Counted from the stretch's first letter, positions 1 to 7,757 are shown. The stretch is 38,957 nucleotides of DNA from Coriobacteriaceae bacterium AM113-163 (GCA_027673765.1 JAQDWB010000020.1:1-38957); one strand, 5' to 3'. The notes: generated by a model from the sequence alone, not told the origin. Made by a program: numbers and translations.

Positions 1-37
1 CATCGAAATTTATCGATGGCCTATTTCAGACTGTAAT

Positions 38-66
38 GGGGCGGTCCAGACGGGCCGCCCCCTTTC
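38..66 (+). terminator. Probable rho-independent terminator
   Basis: A GC-rich hairpin pairs GGGGCGGTCC with GGGCCGCCCC (one G-T pair) around a 4-base loop and runs into a T-rich tract. The T tract lies on the plus-strand side, so it most likely ends a plus-strand gene left of the window. It may also help stop the convergent methyltransferase gene. Confidence 0.55.
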
Positions 67-92
67 TTGTCCCAAAAATCGACCGGGGTGGG

Positions 93-1541
93 TTAGCGGC
101 GCTCGAGGATCGCTACGGTTTCGGTGTGGTCGGTATGGGGGAACATGTCGACCGGCGTGATCTTGAGCAGGCGATAGCCTCCGTCGAGGAGCTGGTGCAG
201 GTCGCGCTCTTGGGTCACGGGGTTGCAGCTGATATAGGTGATGCGGCGCGGTTTGAGCGCGCAGGCGGCCTCGAGGAACTCGGGGGTGGAGCCGGCGCGC
301 GGCGGGTCGATGGAAAGGACGTCGACGCGTTCGTTGTTGTCGGCGGCATCGAGGATGTAGTCGGTGGCATCGTCGGCCATAAACCAGGCACTGCGGGTGA
401 GGCCGTTGAGCTCGGCATTGCGGCGTGCGTCGGCAATACCCGCCGGGTTTCGCTCCACGCCAAGCAGCATGATACCGATACCCTTGTCCTGGGCGGCCTT
501 GGCTGCGCAAAGACCGATGGTACCACTGCCGCAGTAGGCATCCATAAGCACGTCGCCCTGACGCAGGTCCATGCCGTCGATGGCGAGCTGGTAGAGCAGC
601 TCGGTCTGCTGCGGGTTGGTCTGGTAGAACGCGGTGGGGGAGATATCGAACTCGCAACCGAGTAGCTGGTCGCGCATGCACTCGGCACCGTACACGATAC
701 GGGTCTCCTCGCCTAGGATGGCGTTGCCGGGGCGCCCGTTGATGTTTTGGGCGACGGTGACGATATGCGGATCGAGTGCGGCGACAGCCTCAAAGAACTC
801 CTGCGCATGCGGCAGGTCGCGCTGAGCGGTTACGAGGGTGACCATAATCTGGTCTGTGCGCCAACCACAGCGAACAACGGCATAGCGAAGCAAGCCCAGA
901 TGCTTGTCTTCGTTAAAGGCAGGAATATGCAGACGTTCGGCCTCGCGAGCGATGCCGTTGAGAATCTGGCGGGCCCCCGGCGCCTCGACAGGGCATTCAG
1001 GAACAGCAACGATTCTGTGTGTCCCACGTTCAAAAAAGCCGCAGCGGACAGCGCCCTCTTTGCCGGGAGCAAACGGAGTGGCAGCCTTATGACGAAAACC
1101 ACGCGGCGCAGGATACTTGCCCGGGTCGCCCAAGGTGACGCCCATACCGCGAATGGGGTCGACGCTAATACCCTCGCGCTCGCAAAGAGCAGCAAAAAGC
1201 TCCTCCATAGCAGCCTGCTTGGCCGCCAACTGCTTCTTATAAGGACGATTGAGTGCCGTACACCCACCACAAGCTTTCATGATCGAACAGGGAGACTTGG
1301 GATCCACGGCCTTACGCGCAGGCTGAGCCGAATCCTTGCGCGAGCCTTTGGAGCGAACGTGAGGCGCCTTATCCCCGCCCTGACGAGAGCCAGAACGCTT
1401 GGTCTTAACCTTGCCCTTCGCCGACTTACCCTTCGCATCCTGAGACGACTTGGATTTCTTAGAAGTTTTTTTCTCCTCCGACCCCTCAGCCGCCTCGATC
1501 AAAGCACGACGAGCCTTACGCTCCGCACGAGATTCTGCCAT
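93..1541 (-). CDS. rlmD: 23S rRNA (uracil-C5)-methyltransferase, RlmD/RumA type
   Basis: SAM-dependent RNA m5U methyltransferase of the TrmA/RumA family, about 482 residues. The first ~80 residues are a lysine-rich tail, probably RNA-binding. Then comes the Fe-S cysteine pattern C-x5-C-x2-C (C85, C91, C94), with a likely fourth ligand in VPECP. The Rossmann domain shows DAYCGSGTIGL (SAM binding), IDPPRAG, and YISCNP carrying the catalytic cysteine near the C-terminus. RumA uses these features to methylate U1939 of 23S rRNA; the exact target base is inferred. An ORF continues 59 codons further upstream, but ATG at 1541 is preceded by GGAG at good spacing and starts the natural MAESRAERK sequence. 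The upstream extension would run through a large inverted repeat and is unlikely to be coding. Confidence 0.88.
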   Translation of the reverse strand: MAESRAERKARRALIEAAEGSEEKKTSKKSKSSQDAKGKSAKGKVKTKRSGSRQGGDKAPHVRSKGSRKDSAQPARKAVDPKSPCSIMKACGGCTALNRPYKKQLAAKQAAMEELFAALCEREGISVDPIRGMGVTLGDPGKYPAPRGFRHKAATPFAPGKEGAVRCGFFERGTHRIVAVPECPVEAPGARQILNGIAREAERLHIPAFNEDKHLGLLRYAVVRCGWRTDQIMVTLVTAQRDLPHAQEFFEAVAALDPHIVTVAQNINGRPGNAILGEETRIVYGAECMRDQLLGCEFDISPTAFYQTNPQQTELLYQLAIDGMDLRQGDVLMDAYCGSGTIGLCAAKAAQDKGIGIMLLGVERNPAGIADARRNAELNGLTRSAWFMADDATDYILDAADNNERVDVLSIDPPRAGSTPEFLEAACALKPRRITYISCNPVTQERDLHQLLDGGYRLLKITPVDMFPHTDHTETVAILERR

Positions 1542-1649
1542 CAATAACTCCACTAATTCATGAATTAAAAGCTGCAAGCATTGTACCGTGCCAAGCCAGC
1601 GGGCGATATGCAAGCGCCCATTTCCTGTCAGTGATAGGCCCAACGACGT

Positions 1650-1796
1650 TTGCCCGGCGCGGGCGGGGAGCGGCGCGTAATTAAGTTTATCGCGAGTTCC
1701 GCACGCAAAGGAAAGCACTTAATGTGCTTTCCGTCTTGCGCAGGACTGTAGAGCAGGAAACTTAATTACGCGCCGCTCCCCGCCCGCGCCGGGCAA
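1650..1796. repeat. 39-bp perfect inverted repeat with nested hairpin
   Basis: Arms 1650-1688 and 1758-1796 are exact reverse complements over 39 bases; each begins or ends at TTGCCCGGCGCGGGC and reaches GTAATTAAGTTT. The 69-base spacer holds a second hairpin, GGAAAGCAC-TTAAT-GTGCTTTCC (1710-1732), itself extended by CGCAA/TTGCG. The whole could fold into one long stem or a cruciform. It lies between the divergent rlmD-like and amino-acid binding-protein genes, upstream of the latter's promoter. No coding content is apparent. Confidence 0.9.
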
Positions 1797-1804
1797 CCCC
1801 AACC

Positions 1805-1861
1805 TTGTGCTCCATCAAGGTAAAGTGTATGATTCTGGACGTTACATGACTCACTTTACCT
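1805..1861 (+). promoter_or_regulatory. Promoter and inverted-repeat operator of the amino-acid ABC importer
   Basis: A sigma-70-like promoter is visible: TTGTGC at 1805-1810, a 17-base spacer, and TATGAT at 1828-1833. A perfect inverted repeat, AGGTAAAGTG (1818-1827) with CACTTTACCT (1852-1861), flanks the -10 box and presumed start site. This is where a repressor could block transcription. The cognate regulator is not identified. Confidence 0.6.
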
Positions 1862-1889
1862 AACTAAAGTGCTATCGAGGGGGAATACC

Positions 1890-2750
1890 ATGAATAGCGA
1901 TATGTCTCGTCGTCAGTTTGTTGGTCTAGCCGGTTCGCTTGCCACGGTGCTCGGCCTTGGTCTTGTCGGCTGCGGCGGTGGTGCCGGCAAGGGCTCCGCT
2001 GCTGGTTCTGCCGCGGCCAAGGATGTGAAGGGCGCCGCGGAGTCCAAGAAGCTCGTGGTGGGCTTTGACAAGTCCTATCCTCCGTACGGCTTTGTGGGCG
2101 ACGATGGCGAGTACACCGGCTTTGATCTCGATCTGGCCAAGGCTGTTGCCGATAAGCAGGGCTGGGAGGTCAAATACGAGGCCATCGACTGGGACGCCAA
2201 GGATACGCTGCTCAACTCCGGCGCCATCAACTGCATCTGGAACGGCTTTACCATGGAGGGTCGTGAGGACGGCTACACGTTCTCCGAGCCGTACATGCTC
2301 AACGAGCAAGTGCTCGTGGTCAAGAAGGACGCGGGTATCAAGAGCTGGGACGATCTCGCTGGCAAGACCGTGATCACTCAGACCGATTCCGCTGCGCAGG
2401 ATGTGCTCGAGGGCGACCAGAAGGATCTGGCCGCGACGTTTGCCACGCTCGATACCATCGGCGAGTACAACACGGCCTTTATGCAGCTCGAGAGCGGCGC
2501 GGTCGATGCCGTGGCTTGCGACCTTTCGATTGCCCAGTATCAGCTTGCCGCCAAGCCCGATGCCTATACGCAGCTCGACAAGCCGCTGTCCAGCGAGCAC
2601 TACGCCGTCGGCTTTAAGAAGGGCGACACCAAGTCGGCCGACGCCGTGACCGAGTCGCTCAAGGCGCTCTACGAGGACGGCACGGTCAAGGACCTGTGCG
2701 ATAAATATGCAAGCTATGGTCTTTCCTTCGACAACTGGGTGCTCAAATAG
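1890..2750 (+). CDS. Amino-acid ABC transporter substrate-binding lipoprotein
   Basis: Periplasmic-binding-protein type II (SBP family 3) lipoprotein of 286 residues for a polar or cationic amino acid. The N-terminus has an SRRQF twin-arginine-like motif (residues 6-10), a hydrophobic stretch and the lipobox LVGC with C28 as the lipidated cysteine, followed by a Gly/Ala/Ser linker. The mature domain begins KLVVGFDKSYPPYGF and contains DGEYTGFDLDLAKAVA, typical of GlnH/HisJ-like proteins. ATG at 1890 follows GAGGGGG at 1877-1883; an in-frame GTG at 1869 would lie upstream of that ribosome binding site and is rejected. Permease and ATPase genes follow in the same direction. The exact ligand cannot be read from sequence. 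Confidence 0.9.
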   Translation: MNSDMSRRQFVGLAGSLATVLGLGLVGCGGGAGKGSAAGSAAAKDVKGAAESKKLVVGFDKSYPPYGFVGDDGEYTGFDLDLAKAVADKQGWEVKYEAIDWDAKDTLLNSGAINCIWNGFTMEGREDGYTFSEPYMLNEQVLVVKKDAGIKSWDDLAGKTVITQTDSAAQDVLEGDQKDLAATFATLDTIGEYNTAFMQLESGAVDAVACDLSIAQYQLAAKPDAYTQLDKPLSSEHYAVGFKKGDTKSADAVTESLKALYEDGTVKDLCDKYASYGLSFDNWVLK

Positions 2751-2855
2751 CGGCTTTCCCAGGCACCCGATTTTGCCGTTCAAACCGTCGCTTGCGTACA
2801 TTTAGTACGCGGCGCTCCTCTTTCACGGCAAACTCGGGCACCTGGAAAACCCGCT
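2749..2855. repeat. Long palindromic element with conserved core (copy 1)
   Basis: The core at 2780-2824, beginning TCAAACCGTCGCTTGCGTAC and ending GTACGCGGCGCTCCTCTTTC, recurs nearly unchanged at 3625-3668. Here it is flanked by complementary arms, CCAGGCACCCGATTTTGCCGT-like (2759-2779) against 2825-2845, pairing 18 of 21 bases. Pairing continues outward to AGCGG/CCGCT at 2749 and 2855. The left end overlaps the stop codon of the binding-protein gene. It could stabilise mRNA or attenuate transcription between the first two importer genes. Confidence 0.8.
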
Positions 2856-2900
2856 TTAGCATTGGGTTAGCTGTTCCGTTACTGTGAAAGAGAGCTTGGG

Positions 2901-3554
2901 TTGTCTATTCAGGTCATGATGCAGATGCTTGGCCAGGGATTCTTGGTCAGCTTGCAGCTGTTTGTGCTGACGCTGTTGGGGTCGATTCCGCTGGGAATCC
3001 CCGTGGCGTTTATGCGCATGAGTAAAATTGCGCCGCTCCGCTGGATTGCGCGCATCTATATCTCGGTCATGCGCGGTACGCCGCTCATGCTGCAGATGTT
3101 TGCCATCTACTTTGCCCCGTACTACGTGTTCGGCATTTCGCTTACGCCCGATTCCAAGTGGACGGCGTGTGTCGTGGCGTTCATCATCAACTACGCCGGT
3201 TACTTTGCCGAGATCTATCGCTCGGGCCTGCAGTCCATTCCGCGCGGTCAACACGAGGCTGCTGAGGTGCTGGGCTACTCGCGCATGCAGACGTTTCTGT
3301 ATATCGTGATGCCGCAGGTCGCCAAGCGTATTCTGCCGGCGATGGGCAACGAGATCATCACACTGGTCAAGGACACGTCGCTGGCGTTTGCCATTGGTGT
3401 GGGTGAGATGTTCTCGACCGCCAAGGCGCTGGTCGCCTCGCAGGTGAGCATGGTGCCGTTTGCGATTGCGGCGTTGATCTACTGGGTCTTTAACTTTGTG
3501 GTCGAGATGCTGCTGGGCGCCGCCGAAAAGAAGCTGGACTATTATCATGACTAG
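2901..3554 (+). CDS. Amino-acid ABC transporter permease (HisM/GlnP family)
   Basis: Inner-membrane permease of a polar amino-acid importer, 217 residues with several hydrophobic helices. The EAA loop that docks on the ATPase is visible around residues 112-135 (SIPRGQHEAAEVLGYSRMQT). The motif VMRGTPLMLQMF near residue 60 is characteristic of the His/Glu/Gln/Arg/opine permease family. The start is uncertain. TTG at 2901 has AGAGAG a few bases upstream; ATG codons at 2916 and 2919 have only a weak AGG. One permease gene suggests a homodimeric channel. Palindromic repeats precede and follow it. Confidence 0.88.
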   Translation: MSIQVMMQMLGQGFLVSLQLFVLTLLGSIPLGIPVAFMRMSKIAPLRWIARIYISVMRGTPLMLQMFAIYFAPYYVFGISLTPDSKWTACVVAFIINYAGYFAEIYRSGLQSIPRGQHEAAEVLGYSRMQTFLYIVMPQVAKRILPAMGNEIITLVKDTSLAFAIGVGEMFSTAKALVASQVSMVPFAIAALIYWVFNFVVEMLLGAAEKKLDYYHD

Positions 3555-3557
3555 ATC

Positions 3558-3583
3558 GTTCCGCCGTTCTAGCGAACGGCGGA
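3558..3583. repeat. Short palindromic repeat CCGCCGTTC..GAACGGCGG (copy 1)
   Basis: A near-perfect palindrome, TCCGCCGTT-CTAGCG-AACGGCGGA, lies directly after the permease stop codon. The same sequence occurs in the opposite orientation at 29718-29743 and as a half copy at 25325-25342, each within a few bases of a gene end. Confidence 0.75.
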
Positions 3584-3597
3584 CTGCTCGACGCTGC

Positions 3598-3696
3598 GCG
3601 TGTGCCTGACGGCCAATCTGCTCCTCAAACCGTCGCTTGCGTACAGAAGTACGCGGCGCTCCTCTTTCGAAGCACATTGTCTCGTCAGCCACACGC
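3598..3696. repeat. Long palindromic element with conserved core (copy 2)
   Basis: The core at 3625-3668 matches 2780-2824 almost base for base, apart from the loop between the two GTAC motifs. The outer arms differ in sequence from copy 1 yet are complementary to each other: GCGTGTGCCTGACG at 3598-3611 pairs with CGTCAGCCACACGC at 3683-3696, one mismatch in 14. So the core is conserved and the arms are specific to the locus. Confidence 0.75.
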
Positions 3697-3727
3697 TCGC
3701 TGACTTCTCAAACACATGGAGGTTCCC

Positions 3728-4492
3728 GTGTTCGGAACGGTAATGATGATAACGAACGCGCGCAAGGCGTTTGGCGGCAATGAGGTGCTCAAGGATATCT
3801 CACTCGAGGTAAAGCGTGGCGAGGTCGTGGCGATTATCGGGCCTTCGGGTGGCGGTAAGTCCACGCTGCTGCGGTGTGCCACGCTGCTCGAGACACTCGA
3901 CGGAGGCTCGCTCTCGTTTGGCGACCTTGCCGTTGCGACGGATGCGGGATCGGGCGCGGTCTATGCGAAGGGAGATGTTCCCAAGCAAGCGCGTTCGCGT
4001 TTTGGTCTGGTATTCCAGAACTACAATCTGTTCCCGCACTATACGGTGATGAAAAACATCATCGACGCGCCGATCCGCGTGCTCAAGCGCCCGCGCGAGC
4101 AGGCAGAGGCGCGTGCGCGTGAGTTGATCGCGCAGATGGGGCTTACGGGCAACGAGAACAAGGTGCCGTGTGAGCTTTCGGGCGGTCAGCAGCAGCGCGT
4201 GAGTATTGCCCGCGCCCTGGCGCTCGATCCGGAAATCTTATTCTTTGACGAGCCGACTTCAGCGCTCGATCCCGAGCTGACGGCCGAGGTGCTGCGTGTC
4301 ATTAAGGACCTCGCTGCGCAGAATATGACGATGGTAATCGTGACCCACGCGATGCAATTTGCACGCGATGTTGCCGACCGCGTGGTCTTTATGGACGGCG
4401 GTCGCATTGTCGAGGAGGGGCCTGCCGAGCAGGTCATAGACCATCCGCGCGAGCGGCGCACACGTGAGTTCTTGAGCCGTATCGAGGGATAG
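3728..4492 (+). CDS. Amino-acid ABC transporter ATP-binding protein (GlnQ family)
   Basis: Cytoplasmic ATPase of the polar amino-acid importer, about 254 residues. It shows Walker A (GPSGGGKST), Q-loop (LVFQNYNLFPHYTVMKNI), signature (LSGGQQQR), Walker B with catalytic Glu (ILFFDEPTSALDPE) and the H-loop (VTHAMQFA). The middle has a somewhat long insert between the Walker A region and the Q-loop (DAGSGAVYAKGDVPKQ). An ATG at 3716 is in frame, but the GGAGG at 3718-3722 overlaps it and sits 5 bases before GTG 3728, which I take as the start; ATG 3743 is another option. It completes the importer, and a terminator follows. Confidence 0.9.
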   Translation: MFGTVMMITNARKAFGGNEVLKDISLEVKRGEVVAIIGPSGGGKSTLLRCATLLETLDGGSLSFGDLAVATDAGSGAVYAKGDVPKQARSRFGLVFQNYNLFPHYTVMKNIIDAPIRVLKRPREQAEARARELIAQMGLTGNENKVPCELSGGQQQRVSIARALALDPEILFFDEPTSALDPELTAEVLRVIKDLAAQNMTMVIVTHAMQFARDVADRVVFMDGGRIVEEGPAEQVIDHPRERRTREFLSRIEG

Positions 4493-4525
4493 GCTCAGGT
4501 ATTTACTCAACTATTAATTGAGGCG

Positions 4526-4566
4526 AAGCCGCCACAGGTCTTACGGTCTGTGGCGGCTTTTTGTTT
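4526..4566 (+). terminator. Rho-independent terminator of the importer genes
   Basis: Stem AAGCCGCCACAG (4526-4537) pairs with CTGTGGCGGCTT (4548-4559), followed by TTTTGTTT. It is the expected end of the amino-acid transporter operon. Confidence 0.88.
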
Positions 4567-4802
4567 ACATCGACGGGGTTCAATAATTGCCTCACAAGCT
4601 TGTCTCTTCCTCTCGCCGCCTGTATTCATACGTGTGCCGAAAGGTATGCATGGACAGCCGCCCGTGAGGGTAGGGTGGTGGCATAGGACATTTGGAGGGT
4701 GAGTCGGCTCGGCTGCCGACCATGCTGCTCCCGGGACGGCACCGACCGCGAACTCTCCCCGTTGGCGTCGCGCATTGCGCGCGGCCCTGCAAGGAGGTCA
4801 TC
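4567..4802 (+). other. Leader region of the EF-G-like gene
   Basis: About 236 bases without a supported gene. A short hairpin GTCGGC..GCCGAC (about 4703-4720) and GC-rich tracts are visible, and AAGGAGG sits just before the ATG. I recognise no riboswitch or clear promoter here. An in-frame ORF extends back to 4692 but lacks start-site support. Confidence 0.35.
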
Positions 4803-6878
4803 ATGGGTGCTCCCAAGACCGGTAACGTAAGGAACGTGGTGCTCGTAGGCCAAGGCGGGGTGGGCAAGACTTCACTCGCCGAGGCCATGCTCCACCTTTC
4901 CGGCAAGACCGCCCGCCTGGGCGGCCACGACGGCACCAAGCCCACGCTCGACTATGACCCCGAAGAGGTCAAGCGTGCGTTTTCCATCTCGACGACCATT
5001 GCGCCGATCGACTGGAAGGGCGCTCGTATCAATGTGCTCGATGCCCCGTGCTATCCCGATTTTATCGGCGACGCCTTTGCCGCGATGAGCGTCTGCGAGA
5101 CGGCTCTGTTTGTGGTCGACGCCGAGGCCGGCCCGCAGCCTACGACGGTTAAGCTCTGGTATGCCGCCGAGGACCTGCGCCTGGCGCGTGCGGTGTTCGT
5201 AAACCGCCTGTCGCGCTCCGAGGCCAGCTTTGCGACCACCATGGACCTGCTGCAGGAGCGCTTTGGTACGCGCCTGGGCGCCGTGACCCTTCCCTGGGGC
5301 GAGGGCGAGGACTTTGACGGCATCATCGACCTGGTGCGCATGAAGGCGCGCCACTGCAACGGCGCCGAGGCCGTTGAGTCGGAGATTCCCGAGGAGTATC
5401 GTGCCCAGGCCGAGGAGGCCCATGACCATCTGTGCGAGCTGGTGGCCGAGGCCGACGACGAGCTGATGATGAAATACTTGGAAGGCGAGGAGACGCTGAC
5501 GCAGGAGGAGCTTGAAGGCCTGCTGTCTAAGGCGATCGCCGAGCGCATCTTTGTGCCGGTCTTTGCGGGCGATTGCATTAAGGAGCAGGGCGTCAACTCG
5601 CTGATGGACGACATCGCCACGTACTTCCCGGCGCCGACCGACTACGGCGAGATGCCGCTCATCGACGGCGATTCGCTTAAGATTTCGAGTGACGATGACC
5701 GTCCGGTGGCGTTTGTGTTTAAGACGCTGGCCGATCCGCAGCAGGGCCGCATCAGCTTTATCAAGGTGCTGACGGGCACGCTTGAGCCGGGTCTTGAGTT
5801 GGTCAACGCGCGTACCCGCAAGAGCGATCGTTTGGCTCACCTGTATGTGATGTGCGGCCGCGATATGACCGAGGTTGGCCATGCCTATGCCGGCGACATC
5901 ATCGTGGCGCCCAAGCTGGCTGCCGAGACGGGCGATACGCTCTCGATTACCGGCAAGGTCGAGGCTGCGGCGTTTAAGTTCCCCAACTCGCAGTACCGCA
6001 TCGCCATCGAAGCCGAGAACCGCGGCGACGAAGAGAAGCTCTACACGTTTATCGAGAAGGCCTGCAAGGCAGACCCGACCATGAGCATCGACCGCGACGA
6101 GGAGACTGGCCAGACCATTATCTCCGCCGTGGGTGAGGCACAGGTTTCGGTGCTGCTCAACCGTCTGGAGGACCGCACCAAGGTCGCCGCCAAGAGCGTG
6201 CCGATCCGCATTCCGTATCGCGAGACCATCCGCCGCACGGCGAGCGCCCAGGGTCGCCACAAGAAGCAGACCGGCGGCGCCGGTCAGTACGGCGACTGCT
6301 GGCTGCGCGTGGAGCCGCTCATTGGGCCCGACGGCACGAGCGACGGCTATGAGTTCGTGGACGAGGTCGTGGGCGGCCGCATCCCGCGCTCGCTGATTCC
6401 CGCCGTGGACAAGGGCGTCCAGGAGACCATGAAGGACGGTATTATTGCCGGCTACCCGCTCACGGGCATTCGCGTCGCGGTGTACGACGGTTCGTATCAC
6501 AGCGTCGACTCCAACGAGATGGCGTTCCGCGCGGCGGCTCGCATCGGCCTGCGCAAGGCATGCGCCGATGCCGACCCGGTGGTGCTGGAGCCCATCGAGG
6601 AAATCACGGTGACAATCCCCGAGAGCTACGCCGGCGCCGTGATGGGCGACATCTCGGCCTCGCGCGGTCGCGTGACGGGCATGGAGACCGATGAGCGCGG
6701 AGACACCGTGGTCATTGCCCAGGCGCCGCTGGCCGAGCTGACGGATTACTCGACGCGTCTGCGCTCTATCACGCGCGGCACGGGCGACTTTACCATGAAG
6801 CCCGCGGGCTATGAGCAGGTGCCCTATGACGTTCAGGCCAAGCTGGTCGAGCGCTATGAGGAGGGCCGCGCCAAGTAA
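4803..6878 (+). CDS. Elongation factor G-like protein (EF-G2/FusA2 type)
   Basis: Translational-GTPase paralog of 691 residues with the five-domain EF-G layout. G1 is intact (GQGGVGKT, residues 16-23). G3 reads DAPCYPDF (80-87) where canonical EF-G has DTPGHVDF, replacing the Gly and the catalytic His. G4 reads NRLS (134-137) instead of NKxD. Domain IV/V sequence is well kept (e.g. HKKQTGGAGQYGDCW and SYAGAVMGDISASRGRVTGME). Actinobacterial EF-G-like proteins of this class are paralogs of the essential FusA, and their role is unclear; the mycobacterial one is reported to lack ribosome-dependent GTPase activity. ATG 4803 follows AAGGAGG; upstream in-frame codons are unlikely to be used. Flanked by terminators, so monocistronic. 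Confidence 0.88.
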   Translation: MGAPKTGNVRNVVLVGQGGVGKTSLAEAMLHLSGKTARLGGHDGTKPTLDYDPEEVKRAFSISTTIAPIDWKGARINVLDAPCYPDFIGDAFAAMSVCETALFVVDAEAGPQPTTVKLWYAAEDLRLARAVFVNRLSRSEASFATTMDLLQERFGTRLGAVTLPWGEGEDFDGIIDLVRMKARHCNGAEAVESEIPEEYRAQAEEAHDHLCELVAEADDELMMKYLEGEETLTQEELEGLLSKAIAERIFVPVFAGDCIKEQGVNSLMDDIATYFPAPTDYGEMPLIDGDSLKISSDDDRPVAFVFKTLADPQQGRISFIKVLTGTLEPGLELVNARTRKSDRLAHLYVMCGRDMTEVGHAYAGDIIVAPKLAAETGDTLSITGKVEAAAFKFPNSQYRIAIEAENRGDEEKLYTFIEKACKADPTMSIDRDEETGQTIISAVGEAQVSVLLNRLEDRTKVAAKSVPIRIPYRETIRRTASAQGRHKKQTGGAGQYGDCWLRVEPLIGPDGTSDGYEFVDEVVGGRIPRSLIPAVDKGVQETMKDGIIAGYPLTGIRVAVYDGSYHSVDSNEMAFRAAARIGLRKACADADPVVLEPIEEITVTIPESYAGAVMGDISASRGRVTGMETDERGDTVVIAQAPLAELTDYSTRLRSITRGTGDFTMKPAGYEQVPYDVQAKLVERYEEGRAK

Positions 6879-6893
6879 CTAGACGATAAAAAA

Positions 6894-6931
6894 CCGCCGC
6901 GATGGGGTAGTTCCGTTGTGGCGGCTTTTTT
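6894..6931 (+). terminator. Terminator 1 after the EF-G-like gene
   Basis: CCGCCGCGATGG pairs with CCGTTGTGGCGG, including G-T pairs, and runs into CTTTTTT. It lies 15 bases after the stop codon. Confidence 0.85.
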
Positions 6932-6939
6932 GGCGGGCG

Positions 6940-6978
6940 AGGTGCCCGCCCCAGCATCTGTGGGGCGGGCACCTTTTT
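6940..6978 (+). terminator. Terminator 2, tandem with terminator 1
   Basis: A perfect 14-bp stem, AGGTGCCCGCCCCA (6940-6953) with TGGGGCGGGCACCT (6961-6974), then a T run. Together with the hairpin just before it, this insulates the EF-G-like gene from the HAD gene downstream. Confidence 0.88.
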
Positions 6979-7011
6979 GTGCCGTTGCAGTAGAGAAAAG
7001 TCCTCCTTTGC

Positions 7012-7037
7012 TAGAATAAACGTATATAGACGTCTAC
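7012..7037 (+). promoter_or_regulatory. -10 box and TATAGACGTCTA operator before the HAD gene
   Basis: A -10-like TAGAAT at 7012-7017 is followed at 7025-7036 by TATAGACGTCTA, containing the perfect 10-bp palindrome TAGACGTCTA. The same motif occurs twice before the aldolase gene. No good -35 hexamer is seen. The operator would overlap the transcription start, so it is probably a repressor site for the GntR/HutC protein at 13618-14376 (inference). Confidence 0.65.
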
Positions 7038-7054
7038 TTGAACAGGGAGGCAAT

Positions 7055-7711
7055 ATGTACGAGGCGGTTATCTTCGATATGGATGGGCTTATGTTTGACA
7101 CCGAGCCTATCTGGGCTTCTTGTTGGCCTAAGACCGCAATCGAGTTTGGGGTTGAGTGCATGGAGGGCCTTGCGGACGCCATGCGCGGAACCAATGGAGC
7201 CGAGGCCGTATCCATTATTCGCGAATGGTATGGTGACGAAGTCGACCCCAAGGCATTTGTTGATCGTTTTTACGAAATAGCCCATGAAGCATTGGCCCAT
7301 GGCGCAGAGAAAAAACCTGGATTGGATAGGCTTCTCGAGTATCTCAAGACTGAAGGGATTCCGATGGCGGTTGCCTCCTCGTCGAGCAGGGAGATGATCA
7401 AGGCCAACCTGATAAGGGGAGGAATACTTCCATATTTTGATTCGATCGTTTCTGGTATCGAGGTCGAGCATGCCAAGCCCTATCCTGACGTCTTTTTAAA
7501 AGCGGCGGACGAGCTAGGGGTGCCGCCGCAAAAATCTCTCGTCTTGGAGGATTCCTATAACGGGGTGCGCGCGGGCTTTGCAGGAGGTTTTCACACCGTC
7601 ATGGTTCCTGATCTCTCCGAGCCAACAGAAGAGATGGAAAGATTAGCCACGGCGATTGTCCTGAACCTTAATGATGTTGTCGACATGCTGGCAAGCGGAA
7701 CATTGGGGTAA
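7055..7711 (+). CDS. HAD-family phosphatase (beta-phosphoglucomutase-like)
   Basis: HAD superfamily IA hydrolase, 218 residues. Motif I is DMDGLMFDTEP (nucleophile and acid/base Asp at residues 8 and 10), motif II is ASSSSREM, the motif III lysine is in AKPYPDVFL, and motif IV is LEDSYNGVRAG. The alpha-helical cap follows motif I. Relatives dephosphorylate sugar or polyol phosphates, or isomerise beta-glucose phosphates. Sharing an operator motif with the aldolase/PTS genes suggests it works on a phosphorylated intermediate of that pathway (inference). ATG 7055 follows AGGGAGG. It is monocistronic, with a terminator 14 bases downstream. Confidence 0.88.
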   Translation: MYEAVIFDMDGLMFDTEPIWASCWPKTAIEFGVECMEGLADAMRGTNGAEAVSIIREWYGDEVDPKAFVDRFYEIAHEALAHGAEKKPGLDRLLEYLKTEGIPMAVASSSSREMIKANLIRGGILPYFDSIVSGIEVEHAKPYPDVFLKAADELGVPPQKSLVLEDSYNGVRAGFAGGFHTVMVPDLSEPTEEMERLATAIVLNLNDVVDMLASGTLG

Positions 7712-7725
7712 ACAGGTTGAACGAT

Positions 7726-7757
7726 GGGCTGTCGAGTGTTTCTCGGCAGCCCTTTTT
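7726..7757 (+). terminator. Terminator after the HAD gene
   Basis: GGGCTGTCGAG pairs with CTCGGCAGCCC (one G-T pair), followed by TTTTT. Confidence 0.85.

Noticed and set aside
4872..6500. 542-codon minus-strand open frame opposite the EF-G-like gene
   Set aside because: Its His/Arg/Leu/Val-rich translation has no recognisable domain, and it lies wholly within a gene with intact family motifs. Long antisense frames are expected at this GC content.
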